Assembly (NCBI GenBank): GCA_023433065.1
Contig: JAEZET010000001.1
Span: forward strand, 365,336 to 429,335
DNA length: 64,000 nucleotides
DNA from: Cyanobacteria bacterium OH_CBrB_359
GTDB lineage: Bacteria > Cyanobacteriota > Vampirovibrionia > Gastranaerophilales > Gastranaerophilaceae
Direction of reading: 5' to 3'
The translations under genes were made by a program, and so were the position numbers. A model generated the notes under the pieces. It searched no databases and was not told the DNA's origin. It worked only from the letters and a program-made list of their open reading frames with translations. The stretch's first letter is position 1. Each line of letters begins with the position of its first letter. Shown here piece by piece: positions 59,379 through 64,000 of the stretch.

Positions 59379-61028
59379 ATGGAAAAGAATGTTCTTTTAT
59401 TTTTGGAAAGCAGAACAGAAGATTTAGAAAATAATATTGCACTCGGAATGAAATCACATATAGGCTGGAAAGAACTTACATTCAAAGGAGTAGGAATTTT
59501 ATCAAGACGGCTTGCTTCTTATTTAATAGATATAGGTATTGACAAAGGAGACAACGTTGCAATTCTTTCTGAATCCATGCCCGAATGGGGAGCTGCATTA
59601 TTTTCCTCAATTCTTGCAGGTTCAACGACAGTACCTCTTGACATAAAATTAACGATTTACGAACTCACATCTATTCTAAGTGACTGTAAACCAAAGGTTT
59701 TGCTGGTTTCTAGCGCATTTTTATCCATGGCGATTGAGCTTCAGTCAAAAATAAAATCCATTGAACACATAATTCTGATTGATGACAATGGTGCTAATAA
59801 ACACTACCCCAGTATTTATACACTAGAAGACAAACCTGACAGGAAATGGCGTCATAGAAATGCTAACAAAACTGCCTTTGTAATATATACTTCAGGCACA
59901 ACAGGAAGCCCTAAAGGTGTTGAAATAAGCTTTAAAAACGTTTTTGCCCAGGTCGAAGCCATAGGAAAATGTTTTAATCTGGGACCAAATGACAGATTAC
60001 TTTCAATTTTGCCGATGAACCACCTGTTTGAATTAACAGTAGGATTTTTATCGTTTTTAAATATGGGAACATCAATCTATTATTCAAAAAGTTTAAAGCC
60101 AAAAGATTTATTTGCGCTTATTCTTGAAAGAAGAATAACTTTTATGGTAGTGGTTCCTGCCTTTTTAAAGCTTTTAAAAGCAAGTATAGAAGGTGAAATT
60201 AACCAGCTGCCGCCATTTAAAAAATCGTTTTTCAAAACCCTTTATAAACTCTCAAGCTTTGTCGAAAATTATCCTATAAGAAGATTTCTATTCAAAAATA
60301 TTCACAAAAAATTCGGTAACGAATTTAAAGGATTTATTTCGGGCGGCGCACCTTTAGACATAAATGTAGGAAGATTCTTTGAAGTAATTGGAATGAAGGT
60401 CTATGAAGGCTACGGTTTATCGGAAGCAAGTCCTGTTGTTTGTGTTAATACAGATAAAGCCCACCGTTTAGGTTCTGTGGGGCAGCCTTTATTTAATGTT
60501 CAGGCCAAAATTGATCCGGAAACAGGCGAACTGCTTGTCAAAGGCGATAATGTTATGAAAGGCTATTTTAACAAACCGGAATTAACATCAGAAGTAATAA
60601 GCGAAGACGGCTGGCTTAAAACAGGCGATATAGCAAAAATCGATAAAGACGGATTCATCTGGATAACAGGAAGAATTAAAAATATGATTGTACTCTCCGG
60701 CGGCAAAAAAGTATTTCCGGAAGAAGTTGAATCCGTCCTTGAAAAAAGTCCTATGTTTGCGGAACTATGCGTATTCGGGGCTAAACGTCTTTCAGGACAA
60801 AAAGAAGGCAGTGAAGACATTTGTGTGAGAATAGTTCCTACACAAAAAATTCTTGAAGAATACTCAGATGATAAAGAACTTTATAATGCTGTTAAAAGCG
60901 AAGTCAAAAGATTAGCAGAGCAGCTTTCAAGCTTTAAACGTCCGACAAACATAATAATATCAAAAGAGCCTCTGCCAAGAACCGCAACAAATAAAATTAA
61001 ACGCAAAGAAATAGCTCAATTAGTATAA
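59379..61028 (+). CDS. AMP-dependent synthetase/ligase (long-chain acyl-CoA synthetase-like)
   Basis: The 549-residue ANL enzyme has the P-loop 'VIYTSGTTGSPKGVE' (168-182), 'SILPMNHLFELTVG', 'KVYEGYGLSEASPVVCVNT' and the hinge and C-terminal lysine regions 'KTGDIAKIDKDGFIWITGR' and 'PRTATNKIKRKEI'. It activates a carboxylic acid, probably a fatty acid, through an adenylate. No membrane anchor is visible. It is transcribed alone, divergent from the Fur gene. Confidence 0.9.
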   Translation: MEKNVLLFLESRTEDLENNIALGMKSHIGWKELTFKGVGILSRRLASYLIDIGIDKGDNVAILSESMPEWGAALFSSILAGSTTVPLDIKLTIYELTSILSDCKPKVLLVSSAFLSMAIELQSKIKSIEHIILIDDNGANKHYPSIYTLEDKPDRKWRHRNANKTAFVIYTSGTTGSPKGVEISFKNVFAQVEAIGKCFNLGPNDRLLSILPMNHLFELTVGFLSFLNMGTSIYYSKSLKPKDLFALILERRITFMVVVPAFLKLLKASIEGEINQLPPFKKSFFKTLYKLSSFVENYPIRRFLFKNIHKKFGNEFKGFISGGAPLDINVGRFFEVIGMKVYEGYGLSEASPVVCVNTDKAHRLGSVGQPLFNVQAKIDPETGELLVKGDNVMKGYFNKPELTSEVISEDGWLKTGDIAKIDKDGFIWITGRIKNMIVLSGGKKVFPEEVESVLEKSPMFAELCVFGAKRLSGQKEGSEDICVRIVPTQKILEEYSDDKELYNAVKSEVKRLAEQLSSFKRPTNIIISKEPLPRTATNKIKRKEIAQLV

Positions 61029-61043
61029 ATATATAATAAAAAA

Positions 61044-61658
61044 TTATAAATTATTTTCCATAAATAAGTTTTTATTCACTTGCTTGAAAAATTCCTCATA
61101 AATTTCAGGTTCATAATGTCTTATAACTTTACGGGGAGAAGATTTTACTGTAGTATAGCCATCCGCATTTTCCAAAACTTTTTCTATAACAGCAAATCGA
61201 ACTTTCACCCTATTGCCAACAGGTTCAATTATTACATTAGAATCAAAAATTACTGTATGAGGAGCAATTTCATTTTTTATTCTGATTGTTTCTTCATACA
61301 TTCCATACACAGCAGAGGGATTTAAACCAAAAGATAGTGCTAAAGCTGTTGTATAATAAGCAAAACCTGTTGAATAGAGTGCAACTCTGCCTTTTTCAGT
61401 TCTTTTTAATTTGACCTCTTTTTTTGCCCTTATGTAACCTAATTCGTCTTCAATGTTTTGAATTATAAAACCATTATCTTGCAAGGTATCAACTACTGAT
61501 TTTGTAATCTTTTTAACACTAGTTGTCTCATGATAGCAAGTTTGAATATTTCTTATTTCAAGCATAGTCTTGGATGGAACTCGCCTAACAGCAAGTGCAG
61601 GCGAATTAACCATAATAATTAAAGAAACACTTAAAAATATACTTGCAAACTTTTTCAT
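61044..61658 (-). CDS. Exported hypothetical protein (paralogue of next gene)
   Basis: The 204-residue protein has a signal peptide ('MKKFASIFLSVSLIIMVNSP', cleaved near ALA-V). The mature part contains 'VVDTLQDNGFIIQNIEDELG', a pattern shared with the gene just upstream ('MLNVLQDEGFIVNNANPLLG'). Both then have 'Y/F-I-x-x-x-K-E' and a beta-rich core. No named family was recognised with certainty. The gene begins 1 bp after its paralogue ends, so the three exported proteins here form an operon. Confidence 0.7.
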   Translation of the reverse strand: MKKFASIFLSVSLIIMVNSPALAVRRVPSKTMLEIRNIQTCYHETTSVKKITKSVVDTLQDNGFIIQNIEDELGYIRAKKEVKLKRTEKGRVALYSTGFAYYTTALALSFGLNPSAVYGMYEETIRIKNEIAPHTVIFDSNVIIEPVGNRVKVRFAVIEKVLENADGYTTVKSSPRKVIRHYEPEIYEEFFKQVNKNLFMENNL

Positions 61659-61659
61659 A

Positions 61660-62175
61660 TTATATTTTTTGTTTCTGAATAAAAATGGCTTTATCTACAT
61701 GTGAAAAGAAATTTTGATAATATTTTTCATCTGTAATTTCTTCAATATTCATGGCATTACCATATACATTAAGAAATTTTCTTTTAAAGTTAACCCGAAC
61801 ACGAATTTCTTGTCCGTATTCTGAAACATTCGCAGTTGCCTCCACTACTGCAACCGAGCAACCATAAATTCTTTTAGCTCCAAACTCTTTTTCAAAGTCA
61901 ATTGTTTTATCTTTTGTACTAAACTCTTTCACCCCTGAAATAAAGCCAAGCAAAGGATTTGCATTATTTACAATAAAACCTTCATCTTGCAATACATTTA
62001 ACATTGCTTTCATTAATGAAGATTTATCTATATTATTATACTGCCTCGTTTGATACTGACGTTTTTGCAATTGCGTTTGTGAAGTTATAACTTCATTAGG
62101 ATTCTTCTTTGCAAATGCAGGATTCATATACCCTACAATAAATGTAAATAGAAATATAACAATTATTTTTCTCAT
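61660..62175 (-). CDS. Exported hypothetical protein (paralogue of next gene)
   Basis: The 171-residue protein has a signal peptide ('MRKIIVIFLFTFIVGYMNPA', cleavage near AFA). It carries 'SLMKAMLNVLQDEGFIVNNA' (about 53-72) and a beta-rich C-terminal half with 'ATANVSEYGQEIRVRVNFKR'. It is a diverged copy of the downstream gene product. AGGAGAAGG precedes the ATG. Middle gene of the three-gene exported-protein operon; role unknown. Confidence 0.7.
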   Translation of the reverse strand: MRKIIVIFLFTFIVGYMNPAFAKKNPNEVITSQTQLQKRQYQTRQYNNIDKSSLMKAMLNVLQDEGFIVNNANPLLGFISGVKEFSTKDKTIDFEKEFGAKRIYGCSVAVVEATANVSEYGQEIRVRVNFKRKFLNVYGNAMNIEEITDEKYYQNFFSHVDKAIFIQKQKI

Positions 62176-62183
62176 ACCTTCTC

Positions 62184-62669
62184 CTAGAAACTACTCATAT
62201 GATATTTAAATGATGAGACTTTTTTATCTGTAAATTTAAGAACTATTGTTAAAGTTTTTTGAGAAGATTGTGCGTTACTTTTCCCTTTACCATAATTTAC
62301 AAGAATGATTCCCGTATTAAAACCACTACTATTATAGGAAGTTATTGATGAAACTTTGTCATAAATCCATGTTTCTTTACCATCAGCATCTGTAGTAACA
62401 ATATTTGGCGAACCCATAGCTGATGCTACTTCGTCTTGAGATGTTCCAATTTTAATATTTCTTTGGGCAACACCTAAAGTCATATCAGAATTTTGAACCG
62501 GAGCACAAATTTCCGGATGTTTTAAACATTTTAATTCTTGTTTTCGTTTGATTTTATTTAATTTTTGTTGATATTCTATTTCTGCTTTTTGAACTTTTTG
62601 TGACTCTATAATCGCAAATGCAGGAGATGCAATTATCATCATAATAACTAAAAATAAAATCTTTTTCAT
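62184..62669 (-). CDS. BamE/SmpA-like exported protein
   Basis: With the ATG at 62669 (GGAG upstream) the protein has 161 residues and a signal peptide ('MKKILFLVIMMIIASPAFAI'). 'AQRNIKIGTSQDEVASAMGS' and 'KETWIYDKVSS' fit the SmpA/OmlA (BamE) pattern G-x-[ST]-x-x-x-V-x-x-x-[LM]-G-x-P then W-x-Y. There is no lipobox cysteine, unlike true BamE. It may be a periplasmic envelope-assembly factor. It is the first gene of the operon. Confidence 0.7.
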   Translation of the reverse strand: MKKILFLVIMMIIASPAFAIIESQKVQKAEIEYQQKLNKIKRKQELKCLKHPEICAPVQNSDMTLGVAQRNIKIGTSQDEVASAMGSPNIVTTDADGKETWIYDKVSSITSYNSSGFNTGIILVNYGKGKSNAQSSQKTLTIVLKFTDKKVSSFKYHMSSF

Positions 62670-62927
62670 TGTCTTCAACTCCAAATTAATAAAATATTTA
62701 TTTTTATTATAGATATAAAAACAAATGCAGTAAAGCAATCATTAATGTATGAAGTAAAATTTTTTCTAAAATTAGTTTATTAAGAGCATAAACATAATAA
62801 CCCTCATAATTCTCTCAAACCTAAAATATTAGAGATAGTAAATAAGAAAAAAATATTATATACATCTTTGGTAAATATTTACAAAACTATTTTTGTAGTA
62901 TCATGACCTCGAGGGAGTGGAGGCTAA

Positions 62928-63458
62928 ATGTCTACAACAATATTTAATCATACTTTTCATATCGAATATCTGGCACGTAAAGCAATGGAGCACATTTCAT
63001 TCAGTTTTGACCCGATAGCTTCAACTACTGCCGTTCTAATCGTTTTAATCGCTTTTCTGCAATGGAGATCGTCAAGAAAACAGTATAAACAAAACCTATT
63101 TAAAATGAGATTGGAACATTATACAAAAGTAAAAGCATTCTTAAATGTTTTGGTTGATTTTCAGGCTATTCAAAATATATTGCTAAATCAGAACAATGAA
63201 AATACAGATGAATTTGACAAAGTTATCAAAAAAATAAAGGAAACCGTTAATAAAGCCTTGATAGAAACAGGCGAACTCAATTTTCTCTTTGGACGAAAAA
63301 CCGGCGCTATGTGGACAGCATTTTTTAATTCTGTTTACATGCTTGCAAACACAATATCATTAAAAACTCCTGCTGAAAATATAAATAAAGAGTTAGATGA
63401 ATTAAATAAACAACAAATAAAAATATTTAATTCATTCAACAAAAAATTAAATTTATAA
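62928..63458 (+). CDS. Hypothetical membrane-anchored protein
   Basis: The 176-residue protein has a single membrane helix ('ASTTAVLIVLIAFLQW', about 31-46) after a short N-terminal region. A basic and helical cytosolic part follows ('RSSRKQYKQNLFKMRLEHYT'). The layout recalls small phage- or defence-associated membrane proteins with a juxtamembrane basic stretch, but no family was recognised. AGGGAGTGGAGG precedes the ATG. It borders the tRNA-Asp repeat region, an integration-prone place. Confidence 0.7.
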   Translation: MSTTIFNHTFHIEYLARKAMEHISFSFDPIASTTAVLIVLIAFLQWRSSRKQYKQNLFKMRLEHYTKVKAFLNVLVDFQAIQNILLNQNNENTDEFDKVIKKIKETVNKALIETGELNFLFGRKTGAMWTAFFNSVYMLANTISLKTPAENINKELDELNKQQIKIFNSFNKKLNL

Positions 63459-63613
63459 AATACAAATCCAATTTTTTAATATATAGCAAGACGCCTAAGT
63501 AAGAATTTCATCTCTAGAGTTCATTTCATTCATTCAGATTTGAGAACATGAGCTAAAATTGCCTCACTTATCTTTTATAACCTTCACTTATCAGTTTAGT
63601 CTCTTGCTCAATG

Positions 63614-63650
63614 CCATTAAAAAAGAGCCCATAAGGACTCTTTTTTAATG
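63614..63650 (-). terminator. Duplicated tRNA-Asp terminator (outer copy)
   Basis: CCATTAAAAAAGAG (63614-63627) and CTCTTTTTTAATGG pair around CCCATAAGGA. It is the second of two copies and belongs to the tandem repeat; no complete tRNA precedes it. Confidence 0.7.
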
Positions 63651-63780
63651 GCGGGACCGCCAAGTAGGGACTTCATCTCTAGAACTCATTTCATTCGTTC
63701 AGAGCTGAGGTCAACGAGGCTCAATTTGTCTCGCTTATCTTTTAAAACCTTCACTTATTAGTTTAGTCTCTTGCTCAATG

Positions 63781-63815
63781 CCATTAAAAAAGAGCCCATA
63801 AGGACTCTTTTTTAA
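63781..63815 (-). terminator. tRNA-Asp terminator
   Basis: The same hairpin directly follows the CCA end of tRNA-Asp on the minus strand (AAAAAAGAGTCC, loop, GGGCTCTTTTTT). Confidence 0.85.
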
Positions 63816-63892
63816 TGGCGGGACCGACGAGGCTCGAACTCGCGACCTCCTGCGTGACAGGCAGGCACTCTAACCAACTGAGCTACGATCCC
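63816..63892 (-). tRNA. tRNA-Asp (anticodon GUC)
   Basis: On the minus strand the acceptor GGGATCG pairs with CGGTCCC (63820-63826), followed by discriminator G and an encoded CCA. The anticodon stem CCTGC/GCAGG encloses CTGTCAC with anticodon GTC. The D-arm (GCTCAGTTGGTTAGAGT) and T-arm (GCGAGTTCGAGCCTCGT) are intact. Confidence 0.96.
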
Positions 63893-63973
63893 AAATGTTA
63901 TTCAATTTTCAAGTTTTGTCTCAGTTGTTTAGAGTGTTTTAATCTAAACTTCGCAAGCTATCTGCTTGCTGGG

Positions 63974-64000
63974 CCAACTGAGCTACGATCCCAAATGTTA
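63974..64000 (-). repeat. Duplicate of the tRNA-Asp 5' end
   Basis: The 27 bp CCAACTGAGCTACGATCCC plus AAATGTTA at 63974-64000 repeat 63874-63900 exactly. On the minus strand this is the first 19 bases of tRNA-Asp and its 8-bp leader, after which the sequence diverges (CCCAGCAAGC). It is a truncated tRNA copy touching the window edge. Confidence 0.8.

Larger units (their letters stand above)
63493..63826. repeat. Two 167-bp tandem units ending in the tRNA-Asp 3' end and terminator
   Basis: Unit 1 (63493-63659) and unit 2 (63660-63826) are about three quarters identical in their left halves. They are nearly identical in the right 79 bp (63581-63659 against 63748-63826, one mismatch at 63592/63759). 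The near-identical part consists of a terminator hairpin and the last bases of tRNA-Asp (GGCGGGACCG on the plus strand). The whole gene-free space 63459-63815 is made of these units. Confidence 0.85.

Overview
The window is AT-rich (roughly one third G+C by eye) and reads as chromosome of a diderm, anaerobic bacterium. It carries rubrerythrin with a PerR/Fur-type regulator, a B12-dependent ribonucleotide reductase, heptose kinase and O-antigen ligase genes, a BamE-like protein, and AMIN-domain and DUF4330 proteins. This mixture of cyanobacterium-like envelope families with an anaerobic, apparently non-photosynthetic gene set suggests the Vampirovibrionia/'Melainabacteria' group (for example Gastranaerophilales). 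That placement is an inference from gene content; there is no rRNA gene in the window to confirm it.

Layout. 1-4.7 kb: a UPF0210 gene cut by the window edge with its ACT-domain partner, then an operon of two WYL-domain regulators and a DUF4127 protein. 4.7-5.0 kb: a candidate 6S-like RNA and tRNA-Leu(UAG). 5.0-8.5 kb: an accessory stretch of two tandem cassettes. Each has a small minus-strand gene of one shared family, a plus-strand putative effector (PIN-like nuclease; zinc ribbon plus nucleoside-deoxyribosyltransferase/TIR-like domain), and a tRNA-3'-end-like sequence followed by a terminator hairpin. 8.7-17.6 kb: GDPD phosphodiesterase, glycosyltransferases and polytopic sugar-transfer-type membrane proteins, a broken ParB-like gene, HAD phosphatase, LysE exporter and site-2 protease. 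17.7-31.1 kb: a 20-residue-repeat secreted protein, YbaK, a DivIC-like protein, GGDEF, TPR, gyrB, a B12-radical SAM protein, phosphoglycerate-mutase-like phosphatase, rsmI, STAS, EF-hand and AMIN proteins. 31.3-41 kb: GH13-like enzyme, HAD phosphatase, NagZ-like GH3, uppS, rdgB, a lineage-specific membrane protein, rpsT and an omega-like subunit. 41-45 kb: XRE regulator, a candidate small RNA, nrdJ and a CATG-rich palindromic spacer. 45-61 kb: MDR dehydrogenase, flippase-like protein, flavoprotein, a compact minus-strand operon from heptose kinase through O-antigen ligase to sucCD and a glutamate-synthase-like oxidoreductase, then mutL, perR-rubrerythrin and acyl-CoA ligase. 61-64 kb: three exported proteins, a small membrane protein, a 167-bp tandem repeat and tRNA-Asp(GUC).

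How it works together. Most of the window is ordinary housekeeping and envelope metabolism in short co-directional operons separated by convergent terminators. The parts that do not look ordinary are next to the two tRNA genes. Both have tandem copies of sequence resembling a tRNA 3' end plus its terminator on their downstream side. At tRNA-Leu these copies bracket cargo genes. I see no integrase, transposase, CRISPR array or rRNA gene in the window.
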